The notes under the pieces were generated by a model. It did not search any database. It was not told the origin of the DNA and saw only the letters and a program-made list of their open reading frames with translations. The translations under genes and the position numbers were made by a program. Shown here one piece after another: positions 16,131 through 24,535 of a stretch of DNA of 39,246 nt; positions within the stretch are counted from its first letter, which is position 1; every line of letters starts with the position of its first letter. The DNA is from DATGMP01 sp035293565 (lineage in GTDB: Bacteria > Pseudomonadota > Alphaproteobacteria > BOG-932 > Roseiterribacteraceae): NCBI GenBank assembly GCA_035293565.1, contig DATGMP010000133.1:1-39246 (forward strand), written 5' to 3'.

Positions 16131-17747
16131 ATGGCCAGAAGGCGTCCACCCCAAGCCAGACCGACGCGTGCTCGATCGGACGGGGCTGCGGTGCCGGTGC
16201 GCGCCGCGCCGCGGGGCTGGGACGACTTTCTGATCGTCGGGATAGGCGCCTCGGCGGGCGGCCTCGATGCCTGTCGAAAGGTCGTGGAGAGCCTCCCCGT
16301 CAGCAACGGCATGGCTTTCATTTTCGTTCAGCATCTCGACCCGACCCACGAAAGCATGATGGTTGAGCTGTTGGCCATCCATACCACCATGAGGGTACGC
16401 CAAGCCGGGGATGGAATGCCGCTTGAGCGCGACCATCTCTATGTCATTCCTCCCGGTGACTATCTCTCGGTCGGCGGCGGCGCTCTTCATCTCTCGGAGC
16501 CTCAGGCGCGTCATGGCGCGCGGTTTCCTTTCGACTTTTTGCTGCGCTCGCTCGCGGAGCAATACGGCGAGCGGGTCGTTGGCGTAATCCTTTCCGGAAC
16601 GGCGGCTGATGGCAGCCTCGGACTGAAAGCCGTGAAGGAGAAAGGCGGGCTGGTGATCGCTCAGGATCCCGATGAGGCCGCTTATGACGGGATGCCGCGG
16701 AACGCAATTCTGACGGGCGCTGTAGACCTCGTGCTTCCCGTAGCGGCGATTTCGGACGCGCTTGTAAAATATGACAGGCGGATGGCGCTCACCCGCACAC
16801 AAAATGGCTTGCATCCACAGGATGCCGCGCAGGATTGGCTGCCCAAGATCATTGATCTTCTACGCGCAAGGACTGCGCATGACTTCAGGCTCTACAAGCG
16901 CGGAACGCTGCAGCGCCGGATCGAGCGACGCATGGCGATGGCGGCGGTCGAGACCGATGACATGGATCGCTATCTCGAAATCTTGAAGCACGACTCAAAG
17001 GAACTCGATCTTCTTGCCAAGGACTTGCTCATCAATGTGACCAGCTTCTTCCGCGATCCGAAGGTGTTCGATGTCCTGGCGGAGAAGATCGTTCCCGACC
17101 TGGTTCGCGATCACTCGCCTGATCGTCCGCTACGTATCTGGATTGCGGGATGCAGCACCGGCGAGGAGACTTATTCTTTAGCGATGCTCTTCTACGAGCA
17201 GATCGCGGCGGCGAAGCGCAACATTAAGCTTCAGGTCTTCGCCTCCGATGTCGATCCGGACGCTGTCGCCAGCGCCAGAGAAGGACTCTACCCGGAAACG
17301 ATCGAGGCTGAGGTGTCGCCGGAACGCCTGGCCCGTTTTTTTACGAAGGAAGATCGAGGTTACAGGGTTTTGCCGGAGCTGCGGGCCGCTGTGGTCTTCA
17401 CCGTACAAGATGTCCTGGCCGATCCACCGTTCTCTCGTCTCGACCTGGTTTCGTGCCGCAATCTTCTTATCTATTTGCTTCCCGAGGCGCAGAAGAAGAT
17501 TATTGCGCTCTTCCATTTTGCGCTGCGGGAGGGTGGCGTTCTTCTCCTCGGCAGTTCGGAGACGGTGGTCAACGCCGACGGCCGCTTTGAAGCGATCTCG
17601 AAGCCGGCGCGCATACCGGCACATCGGCCGCAGCCGACCGGGCGAACTCGGCTTCCCGCTGAGCGTCGGCAACGGCTTGCGCGTGCCCGCGGGCACCGGG
17701 CAAGACCCTGCGCCATCGCGCCAAACTGCGCTCGCCGAGCTCTGTAG
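16131..17747 (+). CDS. CheB-CheR portion of a hybrid sensor kinase (upstream part of a frameshifted gene)
   Basis: The first part is a CheB methylesterase domain: nucleophile in GIGASAGGLD, histidine in FVQHLDPTHES, aspartate in GTAADGSLGL. It is followed by a CheR methyltransferase domain: TLQRRIERRM, SFFRDP, SAM-binding GCSTGEETYS near base 17150, and SCRNLLIY near 17452. Similarity continues to KPARI at about 17613 and then ends; the last ~45 residues are arginine-rich nonsense. The true continuation is in the next frame. ATG 16131 is preferred (GGAGG 13 bases upstream); GTG 16080 is possible. Whole proteins of this CheB/CheR/PAS/kinase layout are known in alphaproteobacteria and are usually not dedicated chemotaxis proteins. 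Confidence 0.8.
   Translation: MARRRPPQARPTRARSDGAAVPVRAAPRGWDDFLIVGIGASAGGLDACRKVVESLPVSNGMAFIFVQHLDPTHESMMVELLAIHTTMRVRQAGDGMPLERDHLYVIPPGDYLSVGGGALHLSEPQARHGARFPFDFLLRSLAEQYGERVVGVILSGTAADGSLGLKAVKEKGGLVIAQDPDEAAYDGMPRNAILTGAVDLVLPVAAISDALVKYDRRMALTRTQNGLHPQDAAQDWLPKIIDLLRARTAHDFRLYKRGTLQRRIERRMAMAAVETDDMDRYLEILKHDSKELDLLAKDLLINVTSFFRDPKVFDVLAEKIVPDLVRDHSPDRPLRIWIAGCSTGEETYSLAMLFYEQIAAAKRNIKLQVFASDVDPDAVASAREGLYPETIEAEVSPERLARFFTKEDRGYRVLPELRAAVVFTVQDVLADPPFSRLDLVSCRNLLIYLLPEAQKKIIALFHFALREGGVLLLGSSETVVNADGRFEAISKPARIPAHRPQPTGRTRLPAERRQRLARARGHRARPCAIAPNCARRAL
17605..17620 (+). other. Frameshift point in the CheB/CheR hybrid kinase gene
   Basis: Upstream codons read K-P-A-R-I (17601-17615) and the expected next residues Y-R-H-I-G-R start at 17614 in the following frame. 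The change fits loss of two bases or gain of one within CGCATACCGG. The run is not homopolymeric. It may be a true mutation, a sequencing error or, less likely, programmed slippage. Confidence 0.75.
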
Positions 17748-20586
17748 GCGGCTTGTGATGGAACATTATGCGCCTGCGGCAGTGCTAATCAACAGCAAAC
17801 ATGAATGCCTCTATTATCTGGGACCAACCGATCGCTATCTTCGCGTGCCGGCGGGCCATCCCACGCGCGATTTACTCGCTATGGCGCGCCCCAACATCCG
17901 TATCAAGCTTCGATCGGCCATACAGCGGGCCATTCAGCAAAATCTGCGTATTGTCGTCGACGGCGGCCGCGCGAACCAGGCTACGAGCGCATTCAATATC
18001 GCCGTGCATCCGATTCTGAGCGAAGGCGAGCCCCTGTTGCTGGTCTGCTTCATCGACCAGCCGATGAACGAGCAAAAGCGAGGACGTCGTGGCACGCCGC
18101 GGGACGCTTCGCGGGTCGCCGAACTGGAGCAGGAACTTGAGGCCACGCGGACGGAACTGTTGAGCGCGGTTCGCAATCTTGAGATTTCCAACGAGCAACA
18201 GAAGGCGATCAACGAAGAAGCCCTATCCGTTAACGAGGAATACCAATCCACCAATGAAGAGCTCCTAACATCGAAGGAAGAATTACAATCGCTCAACGAG
18301 GAGCTAACCGCTCTCAACAGCCAGCTTCAGGAAACGTTGGAACGGCAGCGTACGACCTCCAACGATCTGCAGAATATCCTATACAGTACGGATGTCGCGA
18401 CGCTCTTCCTGGACACGGAGCTCAACATCCGTTTCTTTACGCCCGCTACCAAGGCGCTCTTTAGCGTCATTCCTAGCGACGTCGGCAGGCCGCTCGCGGA
18501 CTTAAGCTCACTGGCAGGCGATAGCGACCTCCTGGTGGACGCGCGAGCGGTGCTGCAGAATCCGAGTCCCGTTGAACGGGAGATCGAAGCACGGAGCGGC
18601 GCCTGGTACGTCCGCCGAGTATTGCCTTATCGCACTCGGGACAATGGCGTCGAAGGCGTCGTGATCACCTTTGCCGACATCACTGAGCGCAGGCATACAG
18701 CGGATGCTTTGGAAAAGGCAAAGCGGGACGCCGAGCTCGCCAACCTTGCCAAATCGCGCTTTCTCGCTGCTGCAAGCCATGATCTCCGCCAGCCGCTACA
18801 GGCGCTCAGCTTGATGCGAGGTGCGCTCGACAGAAGAATCAGGGAGGGTAAGAAAGAAGAGGCTTTGGAGTTGGTCGCGCGGCTCGACGAAACAGCTGCG
18901 GCCATGTCCGGCATGCTGAACACACTGCTCGACATCAACCAGATCGAAGCGGGCACCGTTCACGCGGAAATGGCCAGTTTCCCTATCGCCGATCTTTTGG
19001 ATCGATTGAAGGAAGAATTCGCCTATTACGCACAGGCGCAAAACCTCACCTTACGGGTCGTGCAGTGCGGCCTATCGATCTACAGCGATCCGCGTCTGCT
19101 TGAGCAGATGATCCGAAACCTGCTTTCGAATGCGTTGAAATATACCACGAGCGGAAAGGTCTTACTCGGTTGCCGCCGCCGCAATAACGCGCTGAGCATC
19201 GAGATTTGGGACACCGGCATCGGCATCCCCAATGAGGAACTTCAGAGAATCTTCGATGAATACCATCAGCTCGACAACGCCGCGCGCGACAGCAGCCGCG
19301 GCCTCGGCCTTGGTCTTTCGATCGTACAACGTCTGGCGGATCTGCTCGGCCACCGTGTGCGCGTCCGCTCGCAGCCGGGCAAGGGTTCGGTTTTTTCGAT
19401 CGACATCACACTCACGTTGAGTTCAGCCGCCGTACAGGTAATGGACCGACAGTCAGAAATCGATGAGACGATTGGGAAACCGGTGCAACGCACAGGCGCT
19501 GTGTTGATCATCGAGGATGACCCCGAACTGTGCAATCTCCTCGATCTCCTGCTCAAGGACCAGGGCTGCCATACCGTTACAGCATCAGATGGGATGGCCG
19601 CACTCGATCTCGTTACACGAGGCAAGATGCGGCCTGATCTCATCCTTGCTGACTACAATCTTCCGAAGGGTCTGGATGGGCTCCAGGTTGTCGACAAGCT
19701 GCGCGCGCGACTTCATCGTCAGATCCCTGTTATCGTCCTGACCGGTGACGTATCGACAAGCACGCTGCGCGATATTGCCCGTCACGACTGCGTCCAACTC
19801 AACAAGCCTGTGCGGCTGAAGGAGCTGACGCAAGCCGTCCAATGCCTTCTGCTGGCGTCGCGATCCGCAGGGCATTCCCCACCAGTCCAACATCTCTCCA
19901 CTGAAGGGGACAGCAATTTCGGGCAGGTCATCTTTGTTATTGACGACGATAGGCATATACGCGAGGAGCTCCGCAAGACGCTGGAGGCGGACGGACGGGC
20001 CGTCGAGGATTTCGCGACCTGCGAGGCCTTCCTCGACGCCTATCATCCATGCCGCGAGGCCTGCCTGCTGGTCGATGCGTACCTACCCGGAATGAGTGGC
20101 CTCGACTTGTTGCAGCATCTAAGCCATTTGAGCCATCGGTTGCCGGCCATCATGATCACGGGCAACGGCGATGTGCCGATGGCGGTTCAAGCCATGAAAG
20201 CCGGCGCTTTGGATTTCATCGAGAAGCCGTTCAATGCGAGCGATCTGCGCGCCAGTGTCGAGCGCGCTCTCGAGCAATCCCGCGATTTGGACAAGTCGCT
20301 CGCTTGGCGGGAGACGGCGGCGAACCGCATTGCGGCTCTCACGCCGCGACAACGGCAGATCATGGATCTAGTTCTCGCCGGCCACCCCAGCAAGAACATC
20401 GCCGCCGATCTCGGCATCAGCCAGCGCACGGTAGAGACCCACCGCGCCTCGATCATGAAGAAAACCGGCGCCAAATCTCTTCCCGCGCTAGCGCGGCTAG
20501 CGCTTGCAGCCGCCGAGAAAGTCGTGGACGAGCCGGAGTCCAGCGGAATGCTGGTCCCAGTCGTGGAGCGAACAGCCAGTGGGTAG
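17614..20586 (+). CDS. PAS-histidine kinase-REC-REC-FixJ/LuxR portion of the same hybrid protein (downstream part)
   Basis: Continues the CheB-CheR gene after a one-frame shift (YRHIGR follows KPARI). Domains in order: a linker; a long heptad coiled coil rich in NEE and KEEL (about 18110-18350); PAS (18355-18690); HisKA with phospho-histidine in AASHDLRQ (His codon 18778-18780); HATPase with NLLSNALKY, DTGIGIP and GLGLGLSIV; receiver 1 (IIEDDPE, aspartate in ILADYNLP); receiver 2 (VIDDDR, aspartate in LLVDAYLP, KPF); and a FixJ/NarL-type helix-turn-helix starting LTPRQRQIMDLV and ending RTVETHRASIMKK. Joined, the protein is about 1,485 residues. Having sensor, receivers and a DNA-binding end in one chain is rare. 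If only this part is translated, ATG 17758 is a possible start. Confidence 0.8.
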   Translation, partial: YRHIGRSRPGELGFPLSVGNGLRVPAGTGQDPAPSRQTALAELCRRLVMEHYAPAAVLINSKHECLYYLGPTDRYLRVPAGHPTRDLLAMARPNIRIKLRSAIQRAIQQNLRIVVDGGRANQATSAFNIAVHPILSEGEPLLLVCFIDQPMNEQKRGRRGTPRDASRVAELEQELEATRTELLSAVRNLEISNEQQKAINEEALSVNEEYQSTNEELLTSKEELQSLNEELTALNSQLQETLERQRTTSNDLQNILYSTDVATLFLDTELNIRFFTPATKALFSVIPSDVGRPLADLSSLAGDSDLLVDARAVLQNPSPVEREIEARSGAWYVRRVLPYRTRDNGVEGVVITFADITERRHTADALEKAKRDAELANLAKSRFLAAASHDLRQPLQALSLMRGALDRRIREGKKEEALELVARLDETAAAMSGMLNTLLDINQIEAGTVHAEMASFPIADLLDRLKEEFAYYAQAQNLTLRVVQCGLSIYSDPRLLEQMIRNLLSNALKYTTSGKVLLGCRRRNNALSIEIWDTGIGIPNEELQRIFDEYHQLDNAARDSSRGLGLGLSIVQRLADLLGHRVRVRSQPGKGSVFSIDITLTLSSAAVQVMDRQSEIDETIGKPVQRTGAVLIIEDDPELCNLLDLLLKDQGCHTVTASDGMAALDLVTRGKMRPDLILADYNLPKGLDGLQVVDKLRARLHRQIPVIVLTGDVSTSTLRDIARHDCVQLNKPVRLKELTQAVQCLLLASRSAGHSPPVQHLSTEGDSNFGQVIFVIDDDRHIREELRKTLEADGRAVEDFATCEAFLDAYHPCREACLLVDAYLPGMSGLDLLQHLSHLSHRLPAIMITGNGDVPMAVQAMKAGALDFIEKPFNASDLRASVERALEQSRDLDKSLAWRETAANRIAALTPRQRQIMDLVLAGHPSKNIAADLGISQRTVETHRASIMKKTGAKSLPALARLALAAAEKVVDEPESSGMLVPVVERTASG

Positions 20587-20599
20587 TTTCCGAACCTAC
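20583..20599 (+). promoter_or_regulatory. FixJ-box-like dyad at the end of the hybrid kinase gene
   Basis: GTAGTTTCCGAACCTAC, extendable to GGTAG-N9-CTACC, is the most symmetrical of the three copies. It overlaps the kinase stop codon and points into a gene-free stretch. No start codon with a good frame lies 151 nt downstream, where the other two copies have their genes. It may mark a lost gene, an unrecognised RNA, or chance placement. Confidence 0.4.
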
Positions 20600-20783
20600 C
20601 GTGGCGACGTCGCCGCCCTTCATCATAGCCTTAGGTAAGGAGACCCGATCTCGGCTGAGGCCGGGAGCATCGACCACTCGGAGGCTAGATTGAGGAGCGA
20701 AAGCGTGTAGGCCGCGGCGCCTCTGCAAGAGGTGCTTCGCGGACTGCCAAGCTCGTCGAATGGGAGAGGTTCGGTGAGGGCGC

Positions 20784-20800
20784 CCTCTTCTTCAAAGAGG
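20784..20800 (+). terminator. Hairpin, possible terminator of the hybrid kinase transcript
   Basis: CCTCTT and AAGAGG can pair around a five-base loop. The following CATCTTGGTTTAGTT is only moderately T-rich, so this is a weak candidate. Confidence 0.3.
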
Positions 20801-21029
20801 CATCTTGGTTTAGTTGCTCACGCTTGGGCCTGATATCCATATCCAATATGGCTTCACGGCTCGCTACCATTTGCCTGTTTGCTGATTCGTCATGGTGATG
20901 TGAGCATCACAGCGAACTATACATGGTATAGAGAAGCTTTCCTTGGAAATGCCGATAAATCGCTTTTCTTTGCTGCCGTGCGCGGTGCCTGCCATGCCGA
21001 ATTTCTCTCTTGCTATAGGAAGCGAACCT

Positions 21030-21045
21030 GTGCAATCGATTGCAC
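21030..21045. promoter_or_regulatory. LacI-family operator, site 1 (before sulfatase 1)
   Basis: GTGCAATCGATTGCAC is a perfect 16-bp palindrome with the central CG typical of LacI-family operators. The same 14-bp core recurs exactly at 25919 and in near-identical form at 22966 and 34181. It lies 191 bp before the sulfatase start, which leaves room for a leader. The LacI-family gene at 30814-31845 is the likely binder. Confidence 0.75.
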
Positions 21046-21236
21046 TAAGGTGCCAAACGGAAAAACGAACCTCTTCGTAGGCGCCGCAACACTGAGTTCT
21101 TGTATCGGATGACAGGTAAGCCAAGCGACGGGGTCGAAGCAATCGCCATCGGTTACGGACCTGAGGAAAACAGCGCGATCTTGGCAAGTTTTAGCTAACA
21201 CGCGAGCCGCCCCGAGACAGCTGTGAGGAGGTGAGG

Positions 21237-22919
21237 GTGCTAAAGCTTATTAGAGTCGTCCAGGCGCTGTCATGCGGCGTCACTCTATTCGTCTCGACGC
21301 ATGTCACGCACGCGGAGGATGCCAAGCCGCGCAACGTCGTTTTCGTCCTTGTCGACGATCTGCGCTTCGACGCGATGGGGTTCCTGACCAAGGGGCTCGA
21401 AACCCCCAACATCGACTTCCTGGCAAAGAGCGGTGCCTATTTCCCCAACGCGGTCGTCAACTCCTCGCTCTGCTCGCCGAGCCGGGCCACCATCCTGACC
21501 GGCATGAACGTGCGCAATCATGGCGTCGTCGACAACAACCAGTCGTCCGAGGCCGGGCTGACTTTCTTTCCGAAATATTTGCAGCAGGCCGGCTACCAGA
21601 CCGGTTTCTTCGGCAAGTGGCACATGGGCAGCGCCGACACGCCGCGTCCCGGCTTCGACCGCTGGGTCAGCTTCGCCGGGCAGGGAAATTATTTCCCGAC
21701 CGACCATCTGAGCCCCGAGCAGATCGCCAAAGGCCAGCGCAACATGCTGAACGTCGATGGCCACGAGGTGCCGCAGAAGGGCTATATCACCGACGAGCTG
21801 ACCGACTACGCGATGGATTGGCTCCAGCACGGCCGTGACCCGTCGAAGCCATTCTTCCTCTATCTCTCGCACAAGGCAGTTCACGTCTATCCCTCGCCGC
21901 CACCGCGCTATGCGCATCAGTACGACAAGCTAGACATCGAGCTGCCGGCGAGTGCGGCCAATACCGAGGAGAACAACCGCGGGAAGCCGATGTGGGTGCG
22001 CAACACGCGCAACAGCTGGCACGGGATCGACTTCCCGTATCATACGAATCAGGACTTCCGGGAGTATGTGCGCGATTACTACCGCACGCTGAGCCCGGTC
22101 GACGAAAGCTTGGGGCGCATCCTGGCCTATCTCCGGGATAACGGGCTTCTGGACAACACCGTCATAATCTTCACGAGCGACAATGGCTTCTTAATCGGCG
22201 ACCATGGGCTGATCGACAAGCGCAACGCCTATGAGCCGTCGATCCGCGTGCCGATGCTGATGTACGCGCCGGGCTTGGTGCCGCCGCATGAGGTGGTAAA
22301 GCCGATGGTCCGCAACCTCGACATCGCGCCGACCATCCTGGACATCGCCCATGTGGCGCCGCCGCCGCAATTCGAGGGGCGCAGCTTCTTGCCGCTCGCG
22401 ACCGGCGCGACCGCTGCCGACAAATGGCCGAAGCAGGATTTCGTCTACGAATATTACTGGGAATGGAACTTCCCCGAGACGCCGACGACCTTCGCGATCG
22501 AGCGCGATGGCGTGAAATACATCCAGTATCACGGCATCTGGGACATCGAGGAACTGTACGATCTGAACAAGGATCCGAATGAGATGCACAATCTCATCGA
22601 CGATCCGGCCTACCTCACCCGCAAGGTCGAGCTCAGGACCGCGCTCTACAAGGGGCTCACCAACAACGAAGGGAAGCACGTCATCCCCTATACGGCGCGC
22701 TACAGCGAGGGGCAGGTATTCCGGTCGGCGCCTAATGGGCTCAAGGCCGCCGACTTCCCCGCCAAATGGCTGCGCCAGCCAAACGCTCCCGACCGGGCGA
22801 ACGATTTCCTTCCCGACTCGCCGGAGAAGAAGAAAGCCGACGACGAACATCGCGCTGTGGCACCGTGGCTACTGGATTGGCCCGATAACCAGAAAGGTCC
22901 TGCGTATCCGCCGGACTGA
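21237..22919 (+). CDS. Sulfatase (type I, formylglycine-dependent), exported
   Basis: A 560-residue sulfatase that would hydrolyse sulfate esters of a carbohydrate. After a signal peptide (hydrophobic core VVQALSCGVTLFVS) come the metal-binding LVDDLRFDAMG, the C-x-P-S-R motif in SSLCSPSRATILTGM whose cysteine becomes formylglycine, GKWHMGS, and FTSDNGFLIGDHGL with the second set of metal ligands. The C-terminal DLNKDPNEMHNLIDD is usual for the family. The start is GTG 21237, because GAGGAGG at 21225-21231 sits 5 bases before it and too close to GTG 21231. It resembles glucosamine-6-sulfatase-like S1 enzymes, but the subfamily is uncertain. Operator site 1 lies upstream. No maturase gene is in the window. 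Confidence 0.9.
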   Translation: MLKLIRVVQALSCGVTLFVSTHVTHAEDAKPRNVVFVLVDDLRFDAMGFLTKGLETPNIDFLAKSGAYFPNAVVNSSLCSPSRATILTGMNVRNHGVVDNNQSSEAGLTFFPKYLQQAGYQTGFFGKWHMGSADTPRPGFDRWVSFAGQGNYFPTDHLSPEQIAKGQRNMLNVDGHEVPQKGYITDELTDYAMDWLQHGRDPSKPFFLYLSHKAVHVYPSPPPRYAHQYDKLDIELPASAANTEENNRGKPMWVRNTRNSWHGIDFPYHTNQDFREYVRDYYRTLSPVDESLGRILAYLRDNGLLDNTVIIFTSDNGFLIGDHGLIDKRNAYEPSIRVPMLMYAPGLVPPHEVVKPMVRNLDIAPTILDIAHVAPPPQFEGRSFLPLATGATAADKWPKQDFVYEYYWEWNFPETPTTFAIERDGVKYIQYHGIWDIEELYDLNKDPNEMHNLIDDPAYLTRKVELRTALYKGLTNNEGKHVIPYTARYSEGQVFRSAPNGLKAADFPAKWLRQPNAPDRANDFLPDSPEKKKADDEHRAVAPWLLDWPDNQKGPAYPPD

Positions 22920-22965
22920 GCGATAACTGCATCTCGCCTTGCTGCTGTCCGACCTAAATGTTAGA

Positions 22966-22979
22966 TGCAATCGATTACG
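22966..22979. promoter_or_regulatory. LacI-family operator, site 2 (before MFS gene)
   Basis: TGCAATCGATTACG keeps the CAATCGATT core and differs from the perfect palindrome at two outer positions on the right. It ends 46 nt before the MFS start, the same distance as site 4 from the receptor start. Confidence 0.65.
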
Positions 22980-23025
22980 CAAAACCCGGCGGCTTGAATC
23001 GCCGGCGGGAGGGTGGAGGAAACGT

Positions 23026-24528
23026 TTGGAAGCATCGGAAAAGGACGGCAATACACTGCGCTTCGCCGTCGCCTTTACAGCGGTCGTCGCGACCTCGTTC
23101 TGCTTCGCGCTGAGGGCGCTGGTCATCGATGATTGGGGCGTGGAGTTCGGGCTGTCGGAAACTCAGAAAGGCGAGCTGCTGGGCGTCGGTCTGTGGCCTT
23201 TTTCGATCAGCATCGTTCTTCTTGGCTTTCTGGTCGACCGGATCGGCTTCAAGGCCACCTTCTGGTTCGCCGCGGCATGCCATGTGAGCGGGTTGGCGCT
23301 GGTGCTGTCCGCCACGGGATACTGGTCGCTCTATTTCGGCACCTTCGTCATGGCGCTGGGTAACGGCGCGGTCGAAGCCGCGGCCAATCCGCTGATCGCG
23401 ACCCTCTATCGCCGCGATAAGGCGACCTGGCTGAACCGGCTGCATGCCGGCTGGCCGGGCGGGCTGGTCTTGAGCGGCCTGATGGCGATCGCGCTCGGCG
23501 CCCGCGTCGATTGGCGGGTTAAGGTCGCGCTGATGGCGCTGCCGCTCGCCACCTATGCCGCACTGCTGGTCCGCGGTCGCTTTCCTGTCAGCGAGCGCGT
23601 CAGCGCCGGAATTTCCTACAAGGCGATGCTGGCGGAAGGCGGCTTCCTCAGCGCCGGTGTGGTCATCGCGCTGGTGATGCTGGAGGTCGGCAGGATCGCC
23701 GGGCTCAATTCCCTCACGGTTGCGGTGGCCATCGGACTGCTGACCGCCGGATATGCGGCTGTTTCCCGCTCAGCGGGTCGGCCGCTTTATCTGATGCTCG
23801 TCCTCATCATGATCCCGCAGGCGATCACCGAGCTGTCGACCGACAGCTGGATCTCCTCGCTGATGGAGCCGGAGATGACCCGCCTCGGGCTCCAGGCCGG
23901 CTGGGTGCTGGTCTACACGTCCATGCTGATGTTCGTGGTGCGGATCTTTGCCGGAAGCATGATCCATCGCATCAAGCCGCTGGGCGTGCTCGCCATGGCC
24001 TCGGCCCTGGCGGCGCTGGGCCTGTTCCTGCTGGCTGGAGCCACCGGGCCGGCGGTCATGGCGGCGGCGACGCTCTACGGCGTCGGCAAGAGCTTCTTCT
24101 GGGGTACCAGCCTCGGCGTCGCGTCCGAGCAGTTTCCCGAGGGCGGCGCGATCACCATCAACTTCATGGCCGGCGCCGGCATGTTGGCGGCCGGCATATT
24201 GGGCTCGGTTATGTTGGGCACGGCCCAGGACCACGCGACGAGCCGGGCGCTCACCGAGTACGATGCCGCGAACCGGACCACGTTTGCCCAGACCTATCTC
24301 TCCGCGCCCAGGACCGGCCTGTTCGGGTCATACGAGGCGCTCGATCCGAAGAAGCTTGCCACGGCGCCGGCGGCCGACCGCGACCTGCTGATGGGCGTGG
24401 CAGCCGCCTCGAAAAAGACCGCGCTGCGCGACGTCGCGGTTCTGCCGGCGGTGACGCTGCTGGCCTATCTCGCGCTGATCGCCACGTTCCGCCGGCGCGG
24501 CGGCTACCGGCCGGTGACTTTAGGATGA
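23026..24528 (+). CDS. Major facilitator superfamily transporter
   Basis: A 500-residue integral membrane protein with about 12 hydrophobic segments and the MFS loop signature GFLVDRIGFKATF between helices 2 and 3. GNGAVEAAANPLIATLY and LNRLHAGWPGG are features of a sugar-type branch. It probably imports the desulfated or oxidised sugar. The start is taken as TTG 23026, because GGAGGA at 23015-23020 lies 5 bases before it; the frame is open upstream but crosses the operator. ThuA follows after 7 bases, so they share a transcript. The substrate cannot be told from sequence. Confidence 0.85.
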   Translation: MEASEKDGNTLRFAVAFTAVVATSFCFALRALVIDDWGVEFGLSETQKGELLGVGLWPFSISIVLLGFLVDRIGFKATFWFAAACHVSGLALVLSATGYWSLYFGTFVMALGNGAVEAAANPLIATLYRRDKATWLNRLHAGWPGGLVLSGLMAIALGARVDWRVKVALMALPLATYAALLVRGRFPVSERVSAGISYKAMLAEGGFLSAGVVIALVMLEVGRIAGLNSLTVAVAIGLLTAGYAAVSRSAGRPLYLMLVLIMIPQAITELSTDSWISSLMEPEMTRLGLQAGWVLVYTSMLMFVVRIFAGSMIHRIKPLGVLAMASALAALGLFLLAGATGPAVMAAATLYGVGKSFFWGTSLGVASEQFPEGGAITINFMAGAGMLAAGILGSVMLGTAQDHATSRALTEYDAANRTTFAQTYLSAPRTGLFGSYEALDPKKLATAPAADRDLLMGVAAASKKTALRDVAVLPAVTLLAYLALIATFRRRGGYRPVTLG

Positions 24529-24535
24529 GGCAATC

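Larger units (their letters stand above)
20587..21236. other. 650-bp gene-free region before the first sulfatase
   Basis: Small ORFs here show no recognisable homology, and the longest ones run across the LacI-type operator, so none is accepted. Visible elements are the FixJ-box-like dyad (20583-20599), a hairpin CCTCTT-N5-AAGAGG (20784-20800), a 6-bp inverted repeat GTGATG-N4-CATCAC (20895-20910) and the 16-bp operator palindrome (21030-21045). Base composition is visibly more AT-rich from about 20800 to 21100. It marks the boundary between the signalling block and the sulfatase island. Confidence 0.5.

Noticed and set aside
20895..20910. GTGATG-N4-CATCAC as a CRP-like site
   Set aside because: The TGTGA/TCACA arms are only 3 bases apart instead of 6, so it does not fit the CRP consensus; kept only as an inverted repeat in the gap description.
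20879..21112. Small plus-strand ORF of 77 codons in the gap before sulfatase 1
   Set aside because: It reads through the perfect LacI-type operator, has no ribosome site and no recognisable homology.
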